From assembly GCA_963930655.1 (NCBI GenBank), contig OZ005607.1:26048874-26112873 (forward strand): DNA of 64,000 nucleotides, given 5' to 3'. The first letter of the stretch is position 1. Every line of letters starts with the position of its first letter. Origin of the DNA: Myrica gale (Eukaryota; Streptophyta; Magnoliopsida; Fagales; Myricaceae). Under the pieces are notes generated by a model. The model was not told where the DNA came from. It saw only the letters and a list, made by a program, of their open reading frames with translations, and searched no databases. This document shows, one piece after another, positions 48,546 to 63,009 of this stretch. The position numbers were made by a program, and so were the translations under genes.

Positions 48546-49150
48546 AACGCCCAAAATAATTAAAATGTATAGTTCAAAATACTAAACGTCAACCAAGAAA
48601 TAAAGTCTTAATTAGGGCATGAAAACGTTACAAATCCTTTTGAAAATTTGGACTTAATTTTTAATTCTAAGGTGTTGATCATTTTGAAGATAAAGTCTTA
48701 GGGCATGAAAATCGCTTGCACGCAAGTTTTTAATTCAAATGATATTTTGGTTGTATATGGCTGCAAGTGTTCAGGGTTTACGAACACGCTTCCAACTAGG
48801 TCAATCCATTTCCTAGTCGGGGGAGGTCCGTTTTAGGCTGGAACACAAGACCCGGTGTAACGAACTTTCCTCACCACTAAAAAACGGGACCTAATAGATA
48901 GGATATGAGCATGTAAATTAATTATAGATAGAATTGATTCTTGACGTGCATATATATGTAAGAAAATTTCTCAATCGACGTTCCTCCTATAATCAAATAA
49001 AACCCTTATTATCTTCCGATCCCATTAATATTAATTAATGCATGATCAAGATTTCATTTTATGAAAAATTGCAAGTGTAGATCACAATTACAAGTCTACC
49101 TACGTATAACAACTTGCAATATAAAGACCAGTTCTAATTATTAACGTGGT
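48546..49150. other. Intergenic flank right of the CACTA element
   Basis: No ORF or repeat structure that I can support. Shorter reiterated text (AAGTCTTA ... GGGCATGAAAA at about 48603 and 48690) suggests a small local duplication. Confidence 0.4.
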
Positions 49151-49154
49151 CTTC

Positions 49155-49760
49155 TCATGAGACATTTCTTGCGACGATCTTTCCTTTTGGAGATGGATGC
49201 AGGCTGGCCAAAGGGGGACCAATAATAGGTGGAACCACGTGGGGACGGTGGGGGACAACCGCTACCCATCGTCTGAAAAATGCTTCAATTTTTTTTATAT
49301 GTATTAAGCCCAGGCCCGCCCTCCAACAACCTAGGCCCACCCCCCAACTACCCAGTCGCCCAGACCCCCAACGACCCATGCCCAAGCTCCCAGGCCGACT
49401 CTATTTTTTATTTTTTAATTCGCAAAAAGTGAACGAAGTCGTTTCACCCTTTCGTTTTTTTTTTTAAAAAAACCAAGGTGAAACGGTTTCACCCTAGTTT
49501 AATTCGCACCCCCCTTCAATTTCCCCACCTCCTGCCAGCCGACGCCAGGCTCCAGCGACCAATCTCCCCCTCTCACTGTGTCTTTCCTCCTTCGGACCTC
49601 CACTGCTCCACAGAACGATGCTCCCTCTCAGTCTCTCACTCTGCATCTCCGTCTTGGTCCCTCTCTCCTCCTCCACAGAGACTATAGCTCTCTCTCTCTC
49701 TCTCCCTCTCTCTCTCTCTCTCTCCAGCCTCGAGGTACTCTCTCTCAATTTGATTATGTT
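49155..49760. other. GC/CT-rich stretch with (CT)n run, leader-like
   Basis: C-rich sequence from 49310, an imperfect inverted pair around 49440-49495 (GAAGTCGTTTCACCCTTTCG against GGTGAAACGGTTTCACCC), and a (CT)n tract at about 49688-49745. It resembles the 5' leader of a gene or of a transposon, but no coding exon follows and ORFs here are low-complexity. Confidence 0.35.
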
Positions 49761-49847
49761 TCGATTAAACAGATTATGTACTCTGATTATGTTTCGATTG
49801 TGATGAATTTTAAATTGTTAATTGTGATGAATTTTATGTTACGATTA

Positions 49848-50247
49848 TGAATTTAATTAGGATATTTGTGAATCTTTGAATAGGGTTTGATTAGGATTAT
49901 TAAATGTTTGTGAATATAGGATGAATTTATTTTTATTTTTGATGAATAATGTGATGAATTTTATATTATGATTTTGAATTTGATTGAGATTATTGTGAAT
50001 CTTTGATTAGGATTATTAAATGTTTGTGAATCTATGATGAATTTATTTTAATTTTTGATGAATAATGTGATGAATTGTATATTGTGATTATGAGTTTAAT
50101 TGAGATTATTGTGAATCTTTGATTAGGATTATTAAATGTTTGTGAATTTGTAATGAATTTATTTTAATTTTTGATTAATAATTTGATGAATTTTATATTG
50201 TAATTATGAATTTGATTGAGATTATTGTGAATCTTTGATTAGGATTG
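49848..50247. repeat. Tandem repeat, about 116-bp unit, roughly 3.4 copies
   Basis: Each unit starts TGA(A/G)TTT(G/A)ATTGAGATTATT, contains GTGAATCTTTGATTAGG and ATTAAATGTTTGTGAAT, and ends near GATGAATTTTATATT. Copies begin at about 49848, 49975, 50091 and 50207. AT-rich minisatellite. Confidence 0.85.
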
Positions 50248-50259
50248 ACTGTGCATTAT

Positions 50260-51390
50260 ATTGAAATTGTGCTTGGGACTAGGTTATGAAACTGTGATTA
50301 TGTACGTGTATTTTAATATTTTAGTGTTTTTAGTCCTTAGTTTTCGATATTTTAATTCTAAGATATTTTTTTGCATTACGTAATAATTTTTTTTTGTCAT
50401 TTTCTTTCCGAAACACCCCTTAGATTGCATTCATGTTCCACCCCTGATTAATTGCTACATATAAATACTAAAACACAATATTTCAGTGACTGCATATGCT
50501 GTATTTTCTGGAATTTTCATGACAAACCAAGATCGCCCTCTGTATACAAAAGTTGACCAAGTCTACTACTTCTAGAATTGGGTACGCACCGAATTAAGAA
50601 ACTCGAACGAATAGTCTTATAATTCTGGGGGCCGGACATCACTACGCCAGCCATTATATATATATATATATTCAGATAACAGTACTGTAGAAAAGTAATG
50701 TTTGACGTCAACGTGGACAAGATCATCCAGTCTCAGCCTCCTGATTGGACTTTCCAGAAAAGGATCTTAACCGCGGCCTCAGCACGAAGCAATCCGGCAA
50801 TATTTGACGATCGAGATCCTTTATTAATGAACATTGAAAATTATTCTAATTTTACTTGATTTGCAACCTTCATGGGTTCCAACGTGGTGGGCTGATCATC
50901 ACATGCATGCAGCTAGCTAGATTAATTAAGAAAATGCAAAGATTTAGATTGGCTTTACCAGCTTGTAAACTTATGTGAGCAATTACCAAAAAAACAGCTA
51001 GAATTTCATTTCTCTTTCTTTTTTCGGATCGGTCATGGTATAAACAAAGATTAATTCAACTAAATTGTTATGATCATGATAAGGTACGTAATGATCCATA
51101 TGCTACGTACACTTCTTTGTATAATACACGATAAGCTAATCTAAGCTTGATATGAGACTTGAGCACACATGCATGTCTTGTGCTAGCCCTATATGCAAAT
51201 CCTAAAAAGACTTAAAAGAAACAAAAGGCAAAAGAAGATTCTTACACCCCACTGGCATATTGGCCGGCGGCCGTCATCTGAAAATTCCCTTTCATTTGAA
51301 AGTATGAAGGATGACTTTTCTACTTAAGTTGCATAGGAAGTAAATTCTGTCCTTGTCGGTGATAGTTGTCAACCATTAGCCTAGTTCTCA
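50260..51390. other. Upstream region of the second peroxidase gene
   Basis: AT-rich with a (TA)n run at 50655-50671. No gene. GCATGCATGCAGCTAGCTAG near 50903 is a small palindromic patch. Confidence 0.4.
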
Positions 51391-51397
51391 CTCTTCT

Positions 51398-51406
51398 TTT
51401 ATAAAG
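51398..51406 (+). promoter_or_regulatory. Candidate TATA box of the second peroxidase gene
   Basis: TTTATAAAG about 140 bp upstream of the ATG at 51544. Motif match only. Confidence 0.4.
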
Positions 51407-51462
51407 GGTGCAAAATGGTTGATCTCTCATATCCTGAATCCTGCTTAAGATCTGCAACATAA

Positions 51463-53259
<1,797 letters not shown>

Positions 53260-53514
53260 AATATTTGCAGCTAGGTATATAGCCAGAAATGTCAAAAGAA
53301 TATATCAGCTAAAACATATGAATTCACAGGGGACTACAGGGTCGTGTTTAATAATTGGTAGAAGCTTTTGGTTTTGTATGATCCTTTAAAGATTTGATGC
53401 AGAGCATGTATTTACAGAGTTGATTTCATTTCCCAAAGAAACTGCAATTTGTTTTTCATGTATTCAATTTGTTGTAGCCGTAAGGCAGATTGTTGAGTTA
53501 ATCTGATCAGTTTG

Positions 53515-53520
53515 AATAAA
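53515..53520 (+). terminator. Polyadenylation signal of the second peroxidase gene
   Basis: AATAAA about 255 bp after the stop codon, followed by an A-rich tract. Confidence 0.45.
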
Positions 53521-53529
53521 ATTGACAAA

Positions 53530-55230
53530 AAAAAAAGTTCTTTACATATTTCTTCCAAATTGTTGGTATATTCTTATTGAATCAACGAAGTATTGTGCGT
53601 TTGTTCTTGTGGGCACTCACATGTATAATTTCTATGCTTGGGTGAAGTAAGTTTAGCTGTTTGGGCTTCTTGGTCCCTACTTAACGTGGGTTGGAGTGTA
53701 CGCCTCGATCCATTTGGATTCGGTTGAAAGTTTACATAAATTAGGAGCTCAAATCCGAATAGTTGATGAAAATATCAATTTTGTTTTTATAGTAACAATT
53801 ATGGGATTTCATTCATTTAAGGAGATTTAATTAAGACCTCAATTATATACTTTAAAAGATTAGCCAGACTCTCTATCAAGGCAGCGGGCCAACGACCAAT
53901 GGGACTAACAAAATATTTCACCAACTCCTAATAAAATACTACAATATAATCACTATCTCCCATAAAAAAAATATAAAAAGTTACAAAAAATATAAAAAAT
54001 TATCTCTCTCTTCACTTTTTCACTAAACTCATTACCAACACTAAACTCAATACAAAAAATTTTACAACACAAACATAACCTAAACTATCATACAAATCCA
54101 ACTGAGCGAAGAATTGAGATGACTCGTAATGGACGAAAAACTAAATAATAATAATAATAATAGAAAGCCGACAATGAAGGTGGGCGGTAACATCAGATTC
54201 ACATGCGTGGGCTAACACACTCCGACGGGACAACTCCTGACTGGGGCTCATCGGATAACCAGGAGGCGCATGTGCTAAGGAGGAGACCATTAGAGTTCAG
54301 ATTTATAGAGGAATAGATTGAGATCCACGTGTCAGCGTAGGCACATGTGCCAGGGATGGTTCGCTAAAGAAAGTCCCCAAAAAGTGACAGGTTGGGGTTT
54401 TATTCTTAGCTACGGTCTACGAAGAGCAGAACAGTGGAGAGGAGGGAGGCGGGAGGGGCCAACTCGCCGCTACAGAGGGTGTGGGAAGGAAGGGCCAGGG
54501 TAGGGGAGGAGGAGATCAGAGCTAGCTAGAGAGAGAAAAACAAAAATTTTGGTGGCCTCCATATGAAAATTAATACCGATTCAAATCCCTCGAGAGATTA
54601 CTTAAAGTTTGCTCGAAGATGAGTTGCTGAACCAAGTCAATTCCCGTAAATGAATACCGCGAAAACGTTATAAACTGTTTGACTTATTTTAAATATTTCA
54701 GAATTCAATTACAAAAAAAGGAGAAGAATTTATAAGAAATTTTTTTAAAAAAGGAAAATTAAAAGTTGCGATATTAAATATTGGGACTGCCTCGTTTTTA
54801 CGCCATCATCTTCTTCCGAGACTTGCGAGTTACTCTCAAATAATTAACAAATATATATATGACTTCTTGCAGATACATTTTGAAACACGATGTCATGCGG
54901 CCAGCAGTTCATCGGTTCGGCAAGTGGAAATTAGAAGGGTAAAATTATTCATGCTTCATGAGAAGACTAAGCAGAAATGAAAGCTTTTTTAACAGACGGT
55001 GAGAAATGAATAACTTGTATGAACGCAGGCAACGCCGTGGGCTTTCAACAGGAATAAGATTCTTTTCATTACATTTCAAGACTGGTATGTAAAAAGGAAT
55101 AAACAACTTCCATAAGGGCAAGAACAGCCCTATGTAACACAAGACACTACAGGAACAATAATATCAAAGATCCTACCAGCAAACAACTAACCAACCGCAA
55201 GAACCCGTCACAAAAATACCAACATAAACC
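53530..55230. other. Intergenic stretch with a MITE-like relic and an (AAT)n run
   Basis: About 53925-54080 resembles the small Tourist-like MITEs of this window (ATCTCTC ... TTCACTTTTTCAC and right end ACAAACATAACC before TAA), with the left end unclear. (AAT)n lies at about 54144-54160. A purine-rich, GC-richer patch at 54420-54510 has no family signature. Confidence 0.4.
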
Positions 55231-55239
55231 AGTTATTGT

Positions 55240-55800
55240 GAATCAGAGCTGGTTCCACAACTGCGTTTTGACTAACTTCTTGGAATCATTACAAGTCAGT
55301 CCCAATTCTACCCAATAAGGAATGTGAGATTTGGCCTTTATACAATGCCTTTCTCATTACTTATCTTCTAGCTCCCACCCCATGTGGGACTCGGGATGTT
55401 AAAATCTTCCCCTTTTAAATCCCAGATATCCTTGTCAGGGCCTGCCAACATTAATTATTATCTGGCCGCTTTGATACCATTTGTAACAACCCAAAGAAAA
55501 TGCTAGCCTCTTCTATAACTCATTCTCCATTCCTTCTCTTGTCTCATTCAATATGAAATTTGAAGTACTATAATATCCCTCTTTAAATGAGGCCCAACAA
55601 GCCCACATTGGTGGTTTCTGGAACGGCTCTGACAAAATTTTTAACGATTAGCTACACTTTGACTTCAAAATGACTAGTCAATGTTGTTTTGAAGCCTCTT
55701 AGAATCATTACAAGTCTCAATTCTATCCAGTAAGGAACCAGTGTGAAATTTAGCCTTTATATAAAATTTTTTCTCATTAAGGTAACAAGGAGTTATACCT
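55240..55800 (-). mobile_element. TRIM-like LTR relic, minus strand
   Basis: Two direct repeats about 418 bp apart (near 55285-55380 and 55703-55790) share AATCATTACAAGTC, AATTCTA(C/T)CCA, TAAGGAA and CCTTTATA(C/T)A. Beside the upper repeat, the reverse strand at 55471-55483 reads TGGTATCAAAGC, a Met-tRNA-type primer-binding site. Very short internal region, no coding part, so a TRIM-type fossil. Borders are approximate. Confidence 0.45.
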
Positions 55801-56039
55801 GTTGCAGCAATGGGAGGACGGAGTTAACAACTGTCAATTACAAGCATGATTCTTCCTTACAGCTGTAATCCGCAGCAAGTAATCCATCCAGCAACCACAC
55901 TATCAACATAAACCACTCTGCAGCCACACAATCAGCATGTACAACCACCAGTGACAGCCACGCAATCAGCGACAGTAGATCTGGAACTCAGCATTGGATT
56001 GTGAAGAAAGTGCACAACTCAACCATACCACAGTGGTTA

Positions 56040-57156
56040 GACAGATCCTCACTATCTTCAAGTTTCCAGAGCCAAGAGATACGTTATGGAAGACAATTAT
56101 TATAGCCAAGTATGGTACTGAGGTGGGAGGTTGGAGGACACTTGGGGTAAGAGGATCGTATGGAGTTAGCCTATGGAAGTATATTTCGAAGGGGTGGAAT
56201 TCTTTCTTTGCAAATGTGAAATTTTTGGTGGGGTGTGGGAGTAAAGTTCGGTTTTGGTACGATTGTTGGTGTGGTCATCGAGCATTGATGTTAGAGTTTC
56301 CTCATCTCTTTTCGTTATCCACTTGTAAGGAGGAGGTAGTGGAGAATTGTATTGAGGTTAGCTCTGGCATGCCTATGTGGAATATACAGTTTATCCGGCC
56401 GTTTAATGATTGGGAATTGGATGAAGTTTCGACGTTCTTTAACCTTCTACATTCTTTCAAGGTTAGAGGTGGAGTTCCTAATAGAGTAATTTGGGGGGGA
56501 TCGAAGAGTGGGTTGTTTACTGTCAAATCTATGTATAGAATTCTGGTGGGGGCTACTCCTGTGGATTTTCCTTGGCGACAGTTGTGGAGGACTTTTTCAC
56601 CCCCAAGAGTTTCGTTCTTTGTGTGGGAGGCTACTCATGGGAAAGTTTTGACAATAGATAATTTGAGGCGGATGGGTATTTGCTTGACAGAGTGGTGTTA
56701 TTTGTGTAGATGTGATGGGGAGTCTGTTGATCATATTCTACTTCATTGTTCGTTTGCTCGATGTTTGTGGTCACATATTTTATCTATATTGAACTTCTCT
56801 TGGGTTATGCTTTCTAGGGTGGTTGAGGTGTTGAGATGTTAGAAGAGGAAGTTTGACGACACAACAGCTTTGGTGGTTTGGAGGATGATACCTTCCTGTA
56901 TTTGGTGGTGTTTGTGGCGAGAAAGAAATATTCGTTGTTTCGAGAACCAAGCATCAACGATGGAGAGTCTGAAGAGTCACATGTTACAGTCCCTTTTCCT
57001 TTGGTCTAATGCTGTATTGGGGTTTCCGTTTTTGGATCTTCTAGATTTTTGTAGCTTTCTAGCTTGTATGTTTTAGATGTTTTCAGTACAGCCTATTGTA
57101 CTGTTAATTCTTTTTTCTTTTTAATAAAACTTTTATTTACCTATCAAAAAAAATAA
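56040..57156 (+). mobile_element. 5'-truncated LINE, last third of ORF2
   Basis: Reads LWKYISKGWNSFFANVKFLV, then GSKVRFWYDCWCG, then the zf-RVT region (FFVWEATHGKVLTIDNLRR, CYLCRCDGESVDHILLHCS) and a Trp-rich tail (IPSCIWWCLWRERNIRCFE). One in-frame TAG near 56840 interrupts it; otherwise the frame continues to 57076. It ends with AATAAAA and an A tract near 57150. Same family as the tails at 0.1-0.7 and 10.6-11.06 kb. It lies just downstream of the broken LIN-like gene, on the opposite strand. Confidence 0.85.
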
Positions 57157-57229
57157 ACAGCTTTGTCTTTGAGGTGACGTAAAATTAAAGGCAATGTTGA
57201 CTATGAAAGACTAAAAGTTACCTTTTCAG

Positions 57230-59463
57230 GCAAATCAGTTCAGTCAACAACAACACAACACTACATAAGCTGCTTGCTCTGTAGTAGCTCAAGAAGACAC
57301 TGTTTGTTGATATTACTCGCTATCCAATTTCTGCAACTTGCATCTGCTTCCATACAACAGGAAAAGAGAGCTACCACACATGCTTTCTCTTCCAACTTTC
57401 CCAATTCAAACCTTTGAAGAAGAAAATGCAAGCCAACGATGGATAGAATATGTTTGGCATTTGTTCTTTTTTCCTCTTCACTGAAAGCAGTGAGGCGCTG
57501 CTCTGATATGAAAGTAACAGTTTCATCCAAGTGCTTGAGACCATGTCTTCCAGAATTTGCAATTACTTGAGAGGCAAAATCCAGGAGGTGCTTACAATGT
57601 TCTGATCTCCAGTTGTCAATTTCGCGCTTCAAAACAAAATTAGTAAGTGGTATACCAAGAGATTTCAAAGTTTTTCCGGTTACTAGACATTTTCTGTTTC
57701 CCTGATGAAACCAGGCCTTGATAGCCACCCGTTCAAAGGTTGCACCAGTCTCTAGGGTCACCGGATCTTCAAACAACTTTCCAGTAAGTGGGCAAATAAA
57801 GCCATGAGGAATGCTCGAGAAAAAAGAACGTTCATGTAAGTATTTGTAATTCTCATGTAACCCTGAGCCAAGAAAATGCAAATTAGAAGCATGGTGAGTA
57901 CAAATGGAGTTCCTTCCTACTCACCTTCAACAGAGGACCTTATTTTGATTGGCTGCACTTAAAAAGACAACAAGTTAAAGAAGTTACTATGGGAAACTAA
58001 TCACAGAAGATACTATTTAAAATTAAGAGTAGAGAATTGAGTACATTAGCAAGAGAACAGAAAGCTGATGCCTCACTAGGATTAGAAAGTGAAGAAGCAC
58101 TGACATCGACAGAAGCCTTAGGGTGTTGCAGTTCAAAAATAGACTTTGCTAGGCTTTTGAGTGTAAGCTCATCATTTGCTTTTGCATGTACTGCTGCAGC
58201 ATCAGGCATGTTGATATTCCCTGTAGTTTCTTTCCAGATAGTAGAGTCACCAATTTCATTGTCAAGATCACTTTCGAGCAAAGCACCCGCATCATCCAAT
58301 CTCCATTCTTTGTCAGCTTTAGATGAGAATTCATTTGCCTACAGTAATTTTGAGATTTTTGTGAGCATTCACTGATATAGAAGAAAATATAGAATATTGC
58401 CTCGTTCCAAGTGCTGACAACCCACGTTGAAAAGATAAAGAAGGAAATGATGAAATGGTTCCTACCTATGGATGATAATCTCCTATCAATAAACAGATAG
58501 TGACAAAGTAGAGTCCAAGCCTTATATTAATGACAAAGTATCTTTTATTCGAGTGTTTGGTTGGCAGTACCCATGAGGATAGCTTTAGAGTCAATCAAAC
58601 AATGTCAAAATCTGGTTCTTTTAGCTGGAGGTTTTAATTTCCTGACTGAGTGTATATGCTTCTGCTGTTCTAAATTCCAAGAACTTGGCATTAGAACTTT
58701 CGCAAAAGGATCAAGCTGGAAATGACCAGAAACTAGTACAGAACCTATCTGAGCTCAAACCAGATTTAGCACATATTTCACTACTACAAAACCCAACTGC
58801 TAACTTGGATCATAGGCGGCATATTGGCAGGTAAACATGCTTAAAGCATCTTATCATGTCAGAATAAATAAAAGATAGAAGATAGTCATGTTTCAAACTA
58901 GGCAAACAGCAACCTCCCTAAAATTTGTTTAATGTCCTTGGTGAAAGGATCCTATCATACTAGCTAAAACACGACAAACAACAAATAATATGAAGGAAAA
59001 CAATAAAACTCACTCACCGGAAGGAATGCATTATCCAGCACACTTTTGATCAAATCTTCTTCAATATCCTTATTTGTATATTTAATTGTATCAGAAGAGT
59101 ATGTGATTGTTTCTTTCACAACAGCAGAACCACTAGAGCTTCTCATAGAATCATTAAAGTTATCTGCCTCCACACTGTCGTTTGTTTCATCCATTTCTGG
59201 TGTACTCGAGCAGCCAAATACAGCATCATACAGTTTTTTACAGACCATAGGTTGAGTAGGACCCATTGAACTAGATAGCTCTGAAGAATGGTAAGTGAAC
59301 TTGCCCGATGAGCTCCCCAAACAGAGACTGACGGGATGTCGATGAGTGGACTGGGAGGAGCCTCAACCCCTTCCGTGAGCCAATCCTTGTAATAAACTGC
59401 AAACTGATAAGTACTAGTATCCAGAATTTCATTAGACATTTTTTCAAGAAGCTTCAGTTTCAT
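57230..59463 (-). pseudogene. LIN-like U-box E3 ubiquitin ligase gene, partial and broken
   Basis: Recognised parts, 5' to 3' on the minus strand. 59463-59018: LLEKMSNEILDTSTYQFAVY then YKDWLTEGVEAP and, in another frame, SSSGKFTYHSSELSSSMGP, KKLYDAVFG. 58338-58045: NEFSSKADKEWRLDDAG, LTLKSLAKSIFELQHPK. About 57862-57230: U-box FICPLTGKLFEDPVTLETG, then TFERVAIKAWFHQGNRKC, followed by ARM-type helices up to LLELLQSKQ and, in another frame, VVLLLTELICLKR. These match plant LIN-1/LIN-2-type E3 ligases (U-box, ARM, WD40; over 1,000 residues). Frame changes near 59320 and 57255, a missing N-terminus and a wholly missing WD40 half show that this is a pseudogene. A LINE and a TRIM-like relic occupy the space where the 3' exons would be. 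Confidence 0.8.
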
Positions 59464-59920
59464 TGGTCAGCTTGGTGTATCTGCTATAGAATCAGCTTGC
59501 TGGTTGTACCATGCCTTCAAATGTGAGAGATGCGGAGAAAACAGCCACACAATCAGTGACAGTAGACTAGGTAGCAGATGCAGAACAATCAAATTAGGGG
59601 CAGAGAGTTGCAGTAGAAATGATCGCGAGTGCTAAACCCCCCCCCCGGCCCGGCCCCGCATAATTGCTCAGGGAAACTACACCACAGAACCACAAAAGAC
59701 CAGGGAAACAAGCAGTGAGAAACTCAGCCATTTATCAACGTAGATAAACCACTAGAACGATAAACCACTAGAACATGAGAATTAATCTTGCTAAAGTACA
59801 CTATTGGGGGGAACCCCAAGCTTCACATGATTTCATGTTCACAGGAGCACCGGATCAACATCCAAGCAGCAGCCTGAAAGCTGATGACAGCTTCTTTGTC
59901 AAAGAACTATGAAGCTTCTG
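59464..59920. other. Spacer between LIN-like and PPR pseudogenes
   Basis: No coding signal except a short ORF that is the antisense of the PPR tail. A C-run at 59637-59645 is the only simple repeat. Confidence 0.4.
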
Positions 59921-62283
59921 TTATATCTCAATCAAACTATATCCTGGATCTTTTGAAACACCTCTCTCAATCATCCCTCTCCTCACTTTTGCAGCATCTT
60001 CCCAACTACCCCCTTCAGAATAAACCTTTGATAACAATACATAAGCTGCATCATTCTCAGGGACCATCTTAAGTAATTTCTCAGCCACCCATTCTCCCAA
60101 CTCTCTGTTCCCATGTATCCTACAACCACTAAGCAGGGATCTCCAAATAGCCGGCCAAGGAGGAAAAGGCATAGCTTCTATTATATGTTTAGCATCACCA
60201 AGGTATCCATTTCGTGACGACATATCAACTAGGCAACCATAATTATCTGGAGATGGTTCTAACCCAGAATTTAAGTTCATCGATTCAAACAAAAGACAGC
60301 CTTGATCCGCAAGACCGATATAATTACATGCTGATATAACTGACACAAATGTGGCTTGACTGGGCTGTACATTAGCCAGCTTCATTTTCTGAAAGACTTC
60401 CAGAGCTTCCATAACAAGACCATGATGGGCATAAGCCGTGATGATCGTATTGTATATAATCACATCATCCGATACAAATGACTGATCGAAAGCCATCCTT
60501 GAGCTCTCAATGTCCCCACATTTTGCATAAGCATCTATAACTGCACTTAAAACAACTGCATTTTTTTTTTGAATCCCATTTTTATAACAAATGGATGGAC
60601 ACATTTAGTTTGGTGGTAAGCTGCAACAACAGCACAACTACTCAAAATGCTCCCCAAAATAAACTCATCAGGCTTCTTGCCTGCTTCCATCAGAGAGTTG
60701 AATAATCTGATAGCTTCATAGTTATATCCTTGATGCACCAATGCAGATATCATCACTCCCCAGTATTTGAAATCCAATCTGTCAAGCCCATTCAGAAATT
60801 CAAAGGAATCATGAAGTAGACCAAATATAACATAAGATCTAATTAATGAACTGCAAACATAACCACAAGAAGCAAAACCAGACTTAATAATGGCCCCATG
60901 AACTTCTCTTCCCATCTCTTGATGCCCACATTCAGAAGAAGCCTCCAAAATGCTGGAGAAGGTACATTCATCAGCTTTCACCCCTGACTCCCATAAATTA
61001 CAGAAAATTTTTAGAGCTTCAGTGTGATTGCATATTGCATTATACCCACAAATCAACTCATTCCAAGCAATTATGTTTCTGAGATGTACACTATCAAATA
61101 CCAAACGTGCCGTCCCATTTCCCCACATCTAGAGAACATATTGATTACAGAGCTTGTGACATTGACTTCATCAAACAATCCAAGATGTAAGGCAAGCGAA
61201 CAAAATTGAACCCCAAGATCAAGATCCATTCGCTCCCCGCATTATCTAAACAGGACTGAGAAAGTGATATGGCTGGGCTTCGTTCCTGTCAGCATGAACT
61301 CATAAAATAACTTTGCAGTTTCCCTTGCATTGTCATCTTGGGAGAAGCCGCCAAATGCAGTATTCCAGGAGATAACATCTTTGTTTTGCATTCCATTGAA
61401 AACTTTCATAGCTGAGTCCTTCCCATTATTTTTGCAGTACATATCCATGAGAGCATTCATCACTGAAGTACTAGATTCCACCTCACTCCTAATGATAAAT
61501 CCATGAACCTGTTTTCCATAATCCAAGTATCCCATAGCGGAGCACGCCACAAGAGCACTAATGAAGCTGAAGTGGTCCATTCTTACACCCCTACACTGCA
61601 TTGAAGATACAACCTTCAAGGCCCCAAAGCTGCTCCAACCAGAGCATTCCAACAACCAACATCAAGATTGTCTAGACAATCAAATACTCTCTCAGACGCT
61701 TCAATATCCCCCAGCTTAGCATACATGGTTAAAATAGAACTACCAACGTAGGGGTTCTGCGTCATCCAATTTTCAAAGCAAAACCATGAATGCACCAACC
61801 AAAGTCATAAGCTCTCATGATGGTACATGCTTTCATGACACTACCAAAACTGAACTCGTTCGGTCTCAACTCACTTCTCATTAAGTCCAGATAAATCTCC
61901 AAACACAAATCAAATTTGCCATTTTGAACAGCACCGGAGATAATCAAAGTCCACGAAACAAGATTTCTGTGCAACATCTCATCAAACACATTAAACCCAC
62001 AACTCAATATCCCGAGTTTTAAGTACATCTTAACAAGATTATTCTGTGAAAATAAGTCGTTAGTAAGTCCTAACTTGACGATATGGCCATGTATTTGGGT
62101 ACCCAAAAAATATGATTTCGTAGTCTCAGAGAAGGAAAGAGCAGTGGCAATGGCACTTGGGTCTGTCCCCAAACTGTACAGTTGGTTTTCATGTTTCAAT
62201 AATGTGTGGAACTGACACGATTTGTTTACCAAGTGTAAAATCTGTTTCGGTCTCGTACTACGACAAAGTCTTAGGATGATCAT
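59921..62283 (-). pseudogene. PPR protein gene (PLS class, E-type C-terminus), broken
   Basis: An intronless minus-strand gene coding for a pentatricopeptide repeat protein, a family that binds organellar RNA (editing, splicing or stability). The ATG is at 62283. Repeats read through the length, for example GTQIHGHIVKLGL, NNLVKMYLKLGIL, NALMDMYCKN, SWNTAFGGFSQDDNARETAK, NELICGYNAICNHTEALKIF, SAVIDAYAKCGDIESSRMAF, YNTIITAYAHHGLVMEALEV. It ends in an E-type motif (YVLLSKVYSEGGSWEDAAKV, RRGMIERGVSKDPGYSLIEI, stop at 59921). Intact length would be about 790 residues. The frame is broken about five times: changes near 61770-61790, 61620-61650, 61100-61125 and 60547-60600 (an A-tract), and a stop near 61242. 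Each piece is still well conserved, so decay looks recent, or the breaks could be assembly errors in homopolymers. Confidence 0.85.
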
Positions 62284-62289
62284 TACACA

Positions 62290-63009
62290 TTACAAACACG
62301 AAAGATATATGGTTTCAGGACTCTCCACTCCTCCTCCCTTTTCTTTCTTTCTTTTTTTCTAATTTCATGTTGTTTAGAGGTTGGGTTGACATCAACCATT
62401 TACAGACCCTCAAAAACGTTGCACCGTTCAGAAGGAAGAAGGTGCGGCCCACTGCGCGTAGAGAGTGTGACTCCTCCCTAGGCCTAATAGAACTCTATTC
62501 CATGTGATCCATTTGGACAATTTAAGCATCCAAGTTTTTCATTACATATCTAACCTGTTTAGATGGGTAAAAAAAATTCTGAAGTAACATAGATTCTCTC
62601 TTGATTTTGGTGAAAAAGTGGTTGAAATTTATAAAAAGGTATTAAGTTTGTACAAATGTATCTGAATTTGTGAAAAAACTATTAGAGTATGTGAAAAGAT
62701 GGTTGAAATTTGTAAAAAAGTACTAAAGTGAAAAAGTTATTATATTTTTTTGTCATTCAAAAGTATTACCGATAAATAATTTTCTTATTTTAATTATTAT
62801 TTCTAAACAATTATAATTGTATCACATCAATATTAATTTATTAGAAATCTGATAAAGATATATGAATTAATGGGATCAATATCACCAGCTAATTAACTCT
62901 CAGAATTAGGGTCTAAAGTAATACGCCTGTGCATGGGGGTTGGAACATTAATGTACTGTTTTGTTATGGGCTGTTGATCAACTCCTCACGTGGACTTTTG
63001 CACTTTTAT
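62290..63009. other. Intergenic flank upstream of the PPR gene
   Basis: AT-rich, with no gene. Imperfect reiteration of a TGAAAAA(A/G)(T/G)GGTTGAAATTTATAAAAAGGTATTA type motif at about 62610-62740 (GTTGAAATTT(A/G)TAAAAA) forms a small AT-rich repeat. Confidence 0.4.

Noticed and set aside
49478-49850. Ser/Leu-rich ORFs in the CT-rich stretch
   Set aside because: Low-complexity translation of a (CT)n microsatellite and its C-rich flank.
54318-54503. 61-codon ORF in a GC-richer patch
   Set aside because: Arg/Gly-rich, no motif and no splice context.
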